A stretch of 64,000 bases of DNA from Trichoplax sp. H2 (Eukaryota > Placozoa > Uniplacotomia > Trichoplacea). The notes below the pieces were generated by a model, which was given only the letters and a program-made list of their open reading frames with translations, was not told the DNA's origin and searched no databases. Both the position numbers and the translations under genes were made by a program. Shown here in pieces: positions 37,743-51,190 of this stretch (the first letter of the stretch is position 1; the number at the start of each line of letters is the position of its first letter). The DNA is taken from assembly GCA_003344405.1 (NCBI GenBank), contig NOWV01000090.1, forward strand, positions 186,001-250,000, read 5' to 3'.

Positions 37743-39586
37743 ATGAATAAGGATAACTTAATGCAGCAAGCCCAACATGTTTGGACTATGTTGGATGAGA
37801 TGGCTGAAAATAACCCGGATGGTTATCGACGATTTATGGAGAAACAAATGAAGGATGCTAAGCAACATATAAAATCGCCAGAGCCTGCATTTTCAATTAA
37901 AGTCAATGTAAGTATCTTTATTTGTGATGCAGCAGATGAGTAAATTGCCTATTTTAGTACTTAATCTCAATCTTAAGTTATGACTAATTAAAGTTTCTCA
38001 TAGCCGGTAAGACATTGTGATAGACAAACTGAAAGTCAATAGTATTTAAATGATCAATTTAAAGACAAATTTATAAACGCTTACCAGATCTAGAAAGAAA
38101 ATAATTGCAAATAATAGTAATTGCTTATTTAATATTTTGCTAGATCATTTAGTTTGGTAGTTTATCGTCTTTGAAACAATAATTTTCAATTTTTAACGTA
38201 TCCGTAGTAAAACCTGAAGGTTTCAATAGTTGTTATATGGTGTAACATTCAATGTAATTCCGAAAATTATTATATAACGAAGCTGCGCATTTTATTAGAA
38301 ACATCATGCAGTAGTAAAAGTAAAACGTGCATTAATACATATTAGTGAAATATCGGCAGTCAGATTATATGATTGCTAACAAGGCAGATACAGTAAACAA
38401 ATATACAATACTCAAGATCAATAGCACTTGTATAAAAAATCTCATAGCTTATTTAAATGTAAATTAATCTGATTCGTACTGGCTTACTCCAACGAGTTAA
38501 TCTTCTGGCCTGCTCATATGTTCGTTAGTTGTGTATATTATTAAGAATATTGACGAGATAGTAAAATGCTACTAATACTTGTATGTCTTTATATTTTAGA
38601 CACTTGATCATCGCGTTTTATACATCAATATCTGTGGTTGGGTTAGAATTCCTGAGCCCCAAAGTGATTCCCATCCAGTACCAATTAAAGCTGGAATAGT
38701 CCATAAATTTCAAACGAAAAAGCAACAGTTTCACTATATTGATGTCGCTGTTAACGATAATGTTATTAAGAATAGTTTGCGTGATAAACAATTTAAAGAG
38801 GAGCTAATTTTACTAGCAATGAGTTATATTAACGATTCTACAGAATGGGATCTAATGCCTGATAAATATAGTATTTTACAAGAAAAATATTACGGTGATG
38901 AGACCAAGTTATTGACGTCGTTGGATCAATCCATGCGTAACAGACAGAGCTCCAATCCGCAAAGCAAAGCAAAACCATCAAGTCAAGATGACGATATACT
39001 TCGCAATCAGCTATTTTCGATTTCGCGAGAGAGCGATAACTACGATTCTACAAGTACAGATCCACTCCCAGAATTATCTAATTTGCTTGGTAAAATTAGT
39101 ACTGGTAGTGAAAATAAACCAACTAGCAAAAATCTTATTGAAGAGATATCTTCGACTGTTATACAAAATCCAAATCAAGTAGATACATACTGTACGCCCC
39201 AACATCAGATCCAAGTGTCTGGTCATGATCCGCCAATGATGATAATAACAATCAATTTACCCCAAACTGAATCGGTTCAAGAATGCGAATTAGACATTTC
39301 ACAGGTATGTCATATAAAAGGTATCTAATACACTTTTGGCTATTTAGATTGTTTGTTCAAATGGGTATTTGTGTCAGTTATTTTTGATACTTATTCCATA
39401 TCATGCTAATAATAACATGTTCATAATTTGCTATCTTGTGCTTTTTAGGTGGATTTAAACTTAATTGTACCGAGTAAATATAAATTACTGCTGAAATTTC
39501 CGCAGAAAGTGCAGGATGATTTAGCAAAGGCAACTTTTAATAAGAAAAAAGGCGATTTAAAGATTAAGATTCCAATTGCAAGCTGA
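37743..39586 (+). CDS. PIH1D2: PIH1 domain-containing protein 2
   Basis: Three exons (37743-37907, 38600-39304, 39449-39586), all joined in phase 0, giving 335 residues (human about 315). The N-terminus QHVWTMLDEMAENNPDGYRR and the PIH1 core YINICGWVRIPEPQSDSHPVP (residues about 62-82) are diagnostic. Next come HYIDVAVNDNV, a variable Ser/Asn-rich linker and LIEEISSTVIQ, shared with vertebrate PIH1D2. A C-terminal CS-like beta domain ends in SKYKLLLKFPQKVQDDLAKA and LKIKIPIAS. PIH proteins are adaptors of R2TP-type HSP90 co-chaperone complexes that preassemble axonemal dynein arms in the cytoplasm. A strong RFX X-box sits upstream, consistent with a ciliary gene. All key parts look intact. 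Confidence 0.93.
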
Positions 39587-41906
39587 AATGACGAAAATGA
39601 TATACGATACGAGCATCATCAACCTGAATTGTATCCCGTTCAAAGAGAATTTTACTGTATAATATTAGCAGATATCGCTTAATATTGAGGACAATATTTA
39701 CGCGTAAATATTAATTACCTGTGATTGATAACTTGAGAATGCTCTCTACATAGATTGACAAGTATTAGGATAATCAGATTATAAATATTCTGATAGCATT
39801 TCTTCACTTGAGCGGAGTGTATATTGACATATGACATATACAAAATGCGATCGTATACCGCATCACTCTTACATAAAAATCGCATCACTTTGTTCTTCGT
39901 GAAGCAATGTCTTAATGGATTTCACAATCTATAGCGGATTCAACTTTAATATGCTGCAAAAAATTATAAAATAAAATCTTGAGAAACTCCAAAATTGATT
40001 TAATTATGTTAAACATGCACAGTAATTCTATTTTAAAATCACATGGTAAGAAATGTTAACCACCATCAATTGAAGTTGTTTCTAACTCTCATGACACATT
40101 TAAAAGCAAATCGACTGTAGTGATACTCAAATCGAGCCAGATACTCGTGTATTCCTTATCCGATCATTCTTATTGTAAATGTTAAATCCCCTTGATTATG
40201 AATGAAAGTGATAATTAGCTACATACAAGTAGTAATGGAATGACAAATTCTTACCGAGTACACGGACAGTTATACAGTATTAGTATTTTATGGCATTATG
40301 CTATTCAGTTTAGCTTGAAAGTAATTTAGACTGAAATCTAATGGACATTATGCTTTAGGATTTAAGTATTCTTATAATATAACCAATTAAAATTTAAGAC
40401 TCTCCTTAACAGCAGTTGCTTAATCGCATTCCATATCAATATCAAGCCCCAATTTATATACTCTATGTAATAGTGCACCTTACTTACCTTTTTGATACTT
40501 ATTGAGGAGTTTTTTTTTTCAACGTTCCATGCATGAGCACATCCTTTCTAATAACACAATTCAACGTCCGTAACATGAAGATTTCCCTCAAAACTGCCGT
40601 TAGATACTGTATAATGTGTATAATGATAATGTATAACCACAAAACCCTTTTTAATTTTAGAGAATAAACGATACAATCGTAGTGCACGCCTTTATTTATC
40701 TAATATATATATGCATACAACGATATGGATATATAAGTTAATATGATAATAAAGTCTGAAAATTAAGGTTTTCATGAAGACGTAATCTAGAGAGTGAGTA
40801 GAATTATATTTTGTCATCATCGGTAAATATAATAATTGTAGTACTAATTTTCTTAGAATAGTTGATATCAATACTTTGATGGATAAATCCATGATCTTGA
40901 ACAGTGAAATTTAAAAATCCACGATTGCCTTACAGTAGGCTATGAGAGAATGTGTATTACAACGAATAAGCTGTTAATGTACTAGGATTTCACGCACTGT
41001 CTATTCACTCATAACATTTGATAAAGAATATCTCTATGAGCGACCAGCTGTAATAAAATTATGCTCAATAAATCAGAGTAGTATTAGCAATGATAAATGT
41101 ATAATGAAAGATAATAGTGGCAAAGTATCTAGTCAATTTACATGTTATCATCTTGCTTCATCACGAATCATTTCTTTCTCGAGCAGCATGCGAAGAAAGC
41201 TAATCGCTAATCATTACAAGGTAATATTACATTTATTAGTTAATTTTCAACATTACGTTGAATAATTTTTTGATAGTAAGATTATGACATGCAGTGTATC
41301 CAAAGATAAACTCTATAGTTTCTTGCAATAGATGACGTTTATCCAAAGTTAAAAATTGATCACGTCTATCACTATAACATCAGTGTATTATATCCTACTT
41401 TCTATATAATATTGGATGAGATCGTATGTATCAATTAACGTATGCAATTTTGAGTAATAATTTCAATGTCATACTATGTCATTCTTATATACTGTAGGTT
41501 AATCAGCAGTACTTCACTTCAACTAGTCTAAAGTATGGATTATGATAATTTAGATAAAAGCAAATGCTAAATGTGATATAAGTATCCAAGCAGTTATCGT
41601 ATTTATGTATATTATCGCTTCGAGAAATTAGACTGAATTTTATAGAATACATGAATTTCACGTATTTTACTATCTAGTCAAGCTTGTAGCATGATGAGAT
41701 TTTGATTACATGATTGAAATGAATTCATTCACTGTCAAGAAGAATCATGAAAGTCTATCTACTACCTATAGTGATTAATAAGTCTTGTCAATTGATCCAG
41801 TACAAAACGTCATTCAACAGTCCAATTTTTCAATTGAAATAACTCGTATTTTTCATGGTTAGAAGGTAAGGATGCCATCAAGGTATAGACTACGTTGAGA
41901 AATGGA
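39587..41906. other. Intergenic, nothing seen
   Basis: AT-rich. Short frames at 40499-40687 and 40692-40892 (minus) have composition-driven content and no support. Includes the 3' flanks of PIH1D2 and of the kinase gene, which converge here. Confidence 0.5.
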
Positions 41907-42524
41907 TTAATCTGGTAGAAAGCATTGTCGAACTCGATCGTAGACGGCATCAACATTATCGGAGCTGGTGATCGTTCGTACTAAGCCTTGTTTCTCATAG
42001 TGTTGAATGATTGGTACGGTATCATTTTTATAACCATTTAAACGCTTTCGTAATGTTTCATCATTGTCATCTTTTCGACCACTTGTCTGGCTGCGTTTTT
42101 TCACTCTTTCAATACAAATATCAAAGGGACAATCCATAAAGAGGACAAACTTGACATTGGCTTTGCCTTCCATGTGACTATTCCAACCATTTAAATTGTC
42201 GTGATTACGTGGAAAACCATCGACTAGAAATTTCTGAACAGGACTAGCAATCATCGCCTTCTCGATCAATCGTACCGTAATGGCAACAGGTACAATCTCG
42301 CCATTTTTAATATAACGATCAATGAGATCACCATCTGCTGATCCTGAGTTCCTTTCGGCTCTTAACAAATCGCCAGCAGATAAATGGACGTAACCAAATT
42401 CTTGGACAATTTTGCTACATTGAGTCCCTTTACCAGCACCCGGCCCACCTAAAACAAATACAACACTAGGTTTTGCCATCAACGTTGTTGCTAGTAAGCG
42501 AATAGAATGACGAATTAAAGCCAC
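41907..42524 (-). CDS. CMPK1: UMP-CMP kinase, intronless
   Basis: A single frame of 205 residues. It has the P-loop GGPGAGKGTQC (26-36), the NMP-binding HLSAGDLLRAERN, the DGFPRNHDNLNGW motif typical of UMP-CMP kinases, and a short LID (KKRSQTSGRKDDNDETL). It phosphorylates UMP, CMP and dCMP with ATP in pyrimidine nucleotide supply. Human CMPK1 begins at the equivalent of M16 (MAKPSVVFVLGG). The 15 residues before it (MALIRHSIRLLATTL) have two Arg, one His and no acidic residue, like a weak mitochondrial presequence, so two in-frame starts could give two locations. The gene has no introns. A GTAC-palindrome tandem array begins about 145 bases upstream of the start. No lesions are seen. Confidence 0.94.
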   Translation of the reverse strand: MALIRHSIRLLATTLMAKPSVVFVLGGPGAGKGTQCSKIVQEFGYVHLSAGDLLRAERNSGSADGDLIDRYIKNGEIVPVAITVRLIEKAMIASPVQKFLVDGFPRNHDNLNGWNSHMEGKANVKFVLFMDCPFDICIERVKKRSQTSGRKDDNDETLRKRLNGYKNDTVPIIQHYEKQGLVRTITSSDNVDAVYDRVRQCFLPD

Positions 42525-42668
42525 GACCGATATTGATTGATTGAATGGCTCCTTCTCAAAATAATGTCAGCTACAATCATCCAGCAGTTGCCGTTCGATT
42601 TCAAATTTAAAGGGCACCTTTTCAATTGAGCGATGACGACAACGTTCCAAGTAACGGATACGCCATCC

Positions 42669-43345
42669 AATGTGATGCCAATGGGATGGATTCGGACGGA
42701 GTGGATTTTCCAGCTGTGCACTGTACACTGTACACTGTACACAGCTGGACGGTTACTGCAATACTGCACTGTACTGTACTGTACTGTACAGTGTACAGTA
42801 CAAATCCAACCGTACAGCACAGTGTCCTGCACTACAGTACACAGAGTACTGTACAGTACTTTGAGTTGCAAATTTTGACCCACTACCAGTGTACTGTACA
42901 GTACTGTACAGTACAGTGTAATGCCAATGGAATGGATTCGGACGGAGTGGATTTTCCAGCTGTGCACTGTACACTGTACACTGTACCGTACACAGCTGGA
43001 TGGTTACTGCAATACTGTACACTGTACAGTACAGTACAAATCCAACCGTACAGTACTACAGTACACAGTGTACAGTACTTTGAGTTGCAAATTTTGACCC
43101 ACTACCAGTGTACAGTACAGTACAGTACAGTGTGATACCAATGGGATGGATTCGGACGGAGTAGATTTTCCAGCTGTGCACTGTACACTGTATACTGTAC
43201 CGTACAGTACACAACTGGACCGTTACTGCAGTACTGTACTGTACTGTACAGTACAAATCCAACCGTACTACTGTACAGTGTACGGTAACAGTACACTTTT
43301 TGACCCAGTACCAGTGTTGTACAGTACTGTACTGTACTGTAAATG
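42669..43345. repeat. Tandem array upstream of UMP-CMP kinase
   Basis: Three copies of a unit of about 215-250 bases starting near 42669, 42917 and 43131. Each reads TGCCAATGGGATGGATTCGG, ACGGAGTGGATTTTCCAGCTG, a run of CACTGTACACTGTAC palindromes, CAGCTGGACGGTTACTGCA, a GTACTGTACAGTAC cluster, CAAATCCAACCGTAC and TTTGACCCACTACCAGTGT. Most differences between copies lie in the number of palindrome repeats, as expected from slippage. The many frames inside are repeat artefacts. Confidence 0.9.
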
Positions 43346-43680
43346 AGTGCACAGTACGTACATACTGTACTGTACACTGTACCGCATATCGGATGTCGTC
43401 GTAACAGCTGTTCAAGTATGGAAACAACGTGGCATCAGTACAGCACAATGGACTGAGTCATAGTACGCATACTCACTCACTCGCTATCATGGAAACCTTT
43501 CTTCAGTAAGTGTACTGTACAGTACAGTACACTGAGTACAGTATCTGAGTTATCAGGGTTATTACAGTATACTGTACAGTACAGTGCACAGACGCGTCAC
43601 GACACAGTGTACAGTACTGTAGTCTTCAATCCTGTTATCCTTTTCCTGATACTGTACAATGTACAGTACTGTACATTTGA
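43346..43680. repeat. GTAC-palindrome rich flank of the array
   Basis: Outside the regular units, clusters of TACTGTACAGTACAGTGCA-type palindromes continue at about 43364-43382, 43508-43532, 43566-43590, 43604-43622 and 43653-43676, separated by unrelated sequence. Confidence 0.75.
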
Positions 43681-43689
43681 AAACTGGTA

Positions 43690-43975
43690 TTGCTATCAAT
43701 GAGTAAAGTCCGACTCACAGCGATTTAATTGTTATAGGGTAAGTATGATAGCTGCTCATTAAAATGGAGCTGCAAATTGAGCGCTAGTAGATATACAGTA
43801 GATTGCAATTTTCAACTGTGGTAGTTTGTAGTGAGTCAGGATGTTTGCATGAAATCCCATATGCATGCAACACCAACTGATTCGTGTCTTTAGAAGACCG
43901 AAAAATTGATTGAACACTGTTAAATGCTATAAATGAGTAAGTCCGACTAACAACGATTTATTTATAAAAGTATGC
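43690..43975. repeat. Imperfect direct repeat
   Basis: GCTATCAATGAGTAAAGTCC plus GACTCACAGCGATTTA near 43692-43728 recurs as GCTATAAATGAGTAAGTCC plus GACTAACAACGATTTA near 43928-43963. This is a small diverged duplication between the array and the broken GST copy. Confidence 0.6.
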
Positions 43976-44026
43976 AGATGATTTATCTTTCAATAAAAGC
44001 ACCTAATCTGCCCGAGGTAACACAAT

Positions 44027-46173
<2,147 letters not shown>

Positions 46174-48555
46174 TTAGAACATTGTTACAGGTCTTTTCGA
46201 TCTCCAAGCAGCAATCTTAGGCATTTCCACAATACGATCGAAAAGTCCATTAAGACCTGGCAATTTATCCAGTGCCTGTTGGTTGATACCTTTGAGGTAC
46301 TCACAAGCATGGAAGAAGTAGAAATCACCAACCGTTAACTGCAAAACGAATCATAAAGTTAATCGATTCATAATATTTGCATGTTGCGAAATTGTCAGTA
46401 TATAGTATAACACATTCAGTAATGCGATATAAATTGTCAAAATAGTAACTACAACTTACGCGGTCACCAGCAAAATAATCGCCGTTTACTTGCTGAAATA
46501 CTTCCTCCATTGAACTTAACCATTTTGGTATATAATTTTCAAAGACATCTTTCTGAATTTCAGCCTATATTAACACGAATAGGAATTAGTGATGTTAAGA
46601 GTAAGTTGTTAATTTTAGTCCTGTTTTTATTCTAATAAAATGTCCCACTCGTGATACTTCGCGTAAGGTACTGTTACTATAATAAATTTTTGAATGCGTA
46701 TCTGCAAAAGTATCCCCTAAACCTCATAAAATATACGCTAGCGATTTCTAGCAAACATTATGTCAACAGACTGTAATATTCTATTAAGACTCCTTCATTA
46801 ATTAGTAAATAAATTCATCGGAGAAATCGCTCTTCCTACACGGTTGAACTATTAAGATGTACTTCGGAACTTATCGCTACATCACAGAATATCATTAGTG
46901 AAGTGAACCTTTTTTTCCGGATCTTTTTCAGCCTCTGCACTACCAAGTTTCTGTATCAAATCGGTAAAGGCTCCTTGAACAACATAAATTCGATATTCCT
47001 CTTCATTAGTTTTACCATGTAATCCTAGAATAAAAAATGCGGCATTTCAAGATGTGTAACTTCAACATGATATTTACATATACAAGCACGAAATAGATCT
47101 GCATTCCTCTATTCTGTATTGTAAACATTAGTCTATGATAAAAGGAATGACTATTGTTCATCGAATACCTCAACATTGAAGGTAATCCAATTTTACAAGG
47201 CTACTACTGTAATAAATAACTTTACAGCACAATTTAAAGCTATATTACGCCTAATACACTTTTCACTAATCCTATTTTGCTAAAGATGGACTTCAATATC
47301 GTCTATAAGAAATACGTATAGTACTAGTCTATATCGCGTACTCATGATACTTGGCAGTTAGTGCCCTATATAGAGGATGACGAATAACTCACTCGCTTAT
47401 TAACGAACATAATTTGGGCAATTTTGCATCGATAATTTTCTTCATTTGTAATTTGTTATCGCAGTAAATTAGCACGATATTGTAATACTACTTTAACATT
47501 CGAGTCCATTTCAGTCATGCTAACTATTACATACACTGCATTCTGTAGCATTGTTTATAATCCATTATGAAAGTATACCTAATTCACGAGCAACATAGCC
47601 AGCAATGGCCTGACTTTGGTAAAAAGTATTACCATCAACTTCCAATACTGGCAACTGTCCGAAAGGTGATTTACAATCTGTAATTCAAGAAAATTAAGCT
47701 TAGTACCATTGAAGCATCAATTCTTAAGGTAATGTGGCTAAGACAGTATCTGTACTGCGTTGTTGCCATATACTGTAACGATAATGTTCGATAATTAATT
47801 AATCAACTCGAATCACAGTAGATAGGATAGTTGAATAATCTAGAAATAGGTGGTCATGATACGTAAAATGCCCAAAATGCTCAGCTTAACTTACAAACTA
47901 CTCTTGTATCTAAAGATACGATGTGCCAAGGTGCTTTATATTTTATGCTAACACTCAATCAGGCAGCCTTACGAGCTATCCAACCAAGCTACAGCAATTT
48001 CAACTCTCCTAGACTGCCCTATGTAATTCCATAGTAAAGTGATAGATCTACGGCTTAGTAACTATCGTATCTGAATCAGTACATTCACTATTATACGGTA
48101 GAGTACGATGGATCGATCAGTAGACGAGAGACTTGATTTACGATACTATTTTACTGCATATACTGTAAGACATGGGCAGTGTTTACTAGACCCTAGACGT
48201 TGAAAACATGAAAGAATCTACACTGGTAATCAAGGTTGCTGCAAAACATACTGTGGCACGACTGGCAAAGAAAATCAATTCAGACCAGATAGAAACTCTA
48301 GTCTCTACCTTTGTACCTACTGTAAGGATTACATGTAATTCATCATTCTTCGATCATAGTACTATGATAATAGATATCTAAGAGTAGGTCAACATTTTTG
48401 TTTAAACTGTAACTTAACGAACCAGCTTTTATCTTTGCCCATTCTTCGCCAGTCACACGAACATCTTCGTATTCTACACCGGCTGCAGCGAACAAATAAC
48501 GCGTTACTTCTGCGCGTCCACGGCTATTAAAATATATCAACTTGTAGTTGGGCAT
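46174..48555 (-). CDS. Sigma-class glutathione S-transferase (HPGDS-like)
   Basis: Five exons: 48555-48423, 47677-47579, 47024-46909, 46564-46460 and 46338-46174. Phases are consistent and the product is 205 residues (human HPGDS 199). The thioredoxin-fold domain starts [20 protein letters not shown], with the catalytic Tyr at position 8. It continues [13 protein letters not shown] and [14 protein letters not shown], which form the glutathione site. The helical domain includes [32 protein letters not shown] and [14 protein letters not shown], and ends [12 protein letters not shown]. It should conjugate or isomerise hydrophobic electrophiles with glutathione in the cytosol; a prostaglandin D synthase role cannot be inferred. 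An upstream in-frame Met would add 16 residues (MVLWLTPSS...), but the family start is MPNYKL. The exon 1 donor (GTTCGT) is weak but the phase fits. A tandem array begins about 160 bases upstream. Confidence 0.93.
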
Positions 48556-48715
48556 TTTCAATTTAGTTAGCAAATATGAAGAGGGAGTCAACCAAAGCAC
48601 CAAGCTGAAAATTGCGATGTGTCAAAATCGTTGGTAGAAGGGCATTTATATACTGTACTCAATGTCTGCGGCCATACGCTTACGCTATAAACAGAGTAGC
48701 TCATACAAGCCATTA

Positions 48716-50553
48716 AAGCTAACACAGCTTTGAAGGCATTCTGCAAGCTTGTCAAAACCATAGTTCGACGGTACAGTGTACAGTACACACTCTACAGTAG
48801 TCCTTACTGTAATGTTACACTGTACACTGTAGAGGAGTGTACTGTACACTAGTGTACACTGTACAGTACAGTACAGTAGTGTACCATCAAGCCTCGCCCA
48901 CCGTCAGCCCTAGCAGTCCAGTAAGTGAATCGCTGGGACAAGAGCTTGTATCAAATATAACACCTCATGGTAAAGTGGCGATCAAGCATCACAAGACGTC
49001 AACCACTACGATCAAAATCGCTGATTAAGCATATTCTCCAGTTCGAGCTTTGGGAAATCCTGAGGTTGCAAAATTAAAGCTGACTCAGCTTTGAAGGCAT
49101 TCTGCAAGCTTGTCAAAACCATAGTTCGACGGTACAGTGTACAGTACACACTCTACAGTAGTCCTTACTGTACTGTTACACTGTACACTGTAGAGGAGTG
49201 TAGTGTACCTACTGTACTGTATAGTCTTATACCGTACTGTACTGTACAGTACAGTGTACACTATGTATATACTGTAGTGTTAACACTGTACACTGTGTAC
49301 GTTGGTACGTTCAATGAACGTCCGACGTTCAAATTGGACGTTCGTACGTTCGTTCATTAAAACTGGCTAACGTCCACAGTACTACTGTAGAGTGTAGACC
49401 TGACGTGTACCATCAAGCCTCGCACACCGTCAGCCCTAGCAGTCCAGTAAGTGAATCACTGGGACAAGAGCTTGTATCAAATACAACGCCTCGTGATAAA
49501 GTGGCGATCAAGCATCACAAGACGTCAACCACTACGATCAAAATCGCTGATTAAGCATATTCTCCAGTTCGAGCTTTGGAAAATCCTGAGGTTGCAAAAT
49601 TAAAGCTGACTCAGCTTTGAAGGCATTCTGCAAGCTTGTCAAAACCATAGTTCGACGGTACAGTGTACAGTACACAGTCTACAGTACTCGCTGCTGTACT
49701 GTTACACCGTACACTGTAGAGGAGTGTAGTGTACCATCAAGCCTCGCCCACCGTCAGCCCTAGCAGTCCAGTAAGTGAATCGATGGGACAAGAGCTTGTA
49801 TCAAATATAACACCTCATGGTAAAGTGGCGATCAAGCATCACAAGACGTCAACCACTACGATCAAAGTCGCTGATTAAGCATATCCTCCAGTTCGAGCTT
49901 TGGGAAATCCTGAGGTTGCAAAATTAAAGCTGACTCAGCTTTGAAGGCATTCTGCAAGCTTGTCAAAACCATAGTTCGACGGTACTGTACAGTGTACAGT
50001 ACAAGTCTACGGTACTCGCTACTGTACTATTACACTGTACACTGTACCATCAAGCCTCGCCCACCGTCAGCCCTAGCAGTCCAGTAAGTGAATCGATGGG
50101 ACAAGAGCTTGTATCAAATATAACAACACCACGTGGTAAAGTGGCGATCAAGCATCACAAGACGTCAACTACTACGATCAAAATCGCTGATCAAGCATAT
50201 TCTCCAGTTCGAGTTTTGGGAAATCCTGAGGTTGCAAAATTAAAGCTGACTCAGCTTTGAAGGCATTCTGCAAGCTGGTCAAAACCATAGTTCGACGGTA
50301 CAGTGTACAGTACACAGTCTACAGTACTCGCTACTGTACTGTTACACTGTACACTGTACCATCAAGCCTCGCCCACCGTCAGCCCTAGCAGTCCAGTAAG
50401 TGAATCGATGGGACAAGAGCTTGTATCAAATATAACAACACCACGTGGTAAAGTGGCGATCAAGCATCACAAGACGTCAACTACTACGATCAAAATCGCT
50501 GATCAAGCATATTCTCCAGCTCGAGCTTTGGGAAATCCTGAGGTTGCAAAATT
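48716..50553. repeat. Five-unit tandem array upstream of the GST
   Basis: Five direct units at about 48716-49075, 49076-49602, 49603-49925, 49926-50242 and 50243-50553. Each has CAGCTTTGAAGGCATTCTGC, AAAACCATAGTTCGACGGTA, a GTACAGTGTACAGTACAC cluster, CTGTTACACTGTACACTGTA, then a coding-like block from CATCAAGCCTCGCCCACCGT to GGTTGCAAAATTAAA. The coding-like block reads SPTVSPSSPVSESLGQELVS then NITPHGKVAIKHHKTSTTTI. In units 1-3 it meets a TAA after KIAD; in units 4 and 5 that codon is CAA and the frame stays open through QAYSPVRVLGNPEVAKL or similar. Unit 2 carries an extra 200 bases of palindromic DNA. Only unit 5 is followed by unique sequence (SSYHRYYLTTS, stop). Confidence 0.9.
49307..49376. 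repeat. ACGTTC/GAACGT inverted-repeat cluster
   Basis: Inside the insertion in unit 2 of the array, ACGTTC-AAT-GAACGT (49307-49321) is a perfect hairpin with a 3-base loop. It is followed by CCGACGTTCAAATTGGACG and TTCGTACGTTCGTTC, so several short inverted repeats of one core are packed into about 70 bases. Confidence 0.7.
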
Positions 50554-51190
50554 AAAATCTTCCTACCATCGCTACTATTTAACCACAAGTTGATACTGTA
50601 TCAGTATAAACTTATGCTTCATGATAACTGGCTACAACCATAAGAGTTCAATTTAATTCAGTAATCGAGTGATCGTCGTCGTCTTGGAATCGAAAACTGA
50701 AATCTACTGTTCAACCAATTAGGACATTCTCTCGATAGAATTGCTGATTGATCGCATCTCAAATCATTCAAGTAATATTCCATTGGCAAGGTAAATATCC
50801 ATTCTAGTCAATGTGACCATTAGCATAGAGGAATGCAATGATAGTGAATCGTTCGTTGGTCTTATTCTGGTGACATGAGCGTAGGCATAACTGGATCGTT
50901 CTAGAGTAAGCTAAGATGAGTAGAAAGATATAGAGAGGCAATGAATGACTGACTTGCTGACTGGAGGAGTTCTATCAGTCAGCAGAATAATAGTCATGGC
51001 GTTGAACGAATGATTATGCTAATAAATTCACCATGATCATATAACAGCCCTTCGATAGTATTCTTTTGCGCTAATGGGTGAACACTGGATAGACAACGCA
51101 GTATACATGCTTAGTTATGTCCTAACATAAATAACGGTAGACTGACGGTGATTCTCTTATTCATTCATCTTATAGATCATAATAGTTATA
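50554..51190. other. Intergenic, nothing seen
   Basis: Sequence between the end of the array and the exonuclease ATG. No supported feature; the right end should hold the exonuclease promoter. Confidence 0.5.

Noticed and set aside
42669-43345. CRISPR-like array
   Set aside because: Units are over 200 bases with no short repeat and unique spacer structure, no cas genes are present, and the genome is eukaryotic.
42515-43448. Up to eight overlapping frames such as 42626-43135 plus and 42753-43022 minus
   Set aside because: Same artefact: CTVQYSTV-type low-complexity peptides from a palindromic tandem repeat.
48837-49360. Frames at 48837-49028 and 49091-49360 as independent genes
   Set aside because: They start or run within the palindrome clusters. 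The coding-like middle block is treated as part of the repeat unit, not as separate genes.
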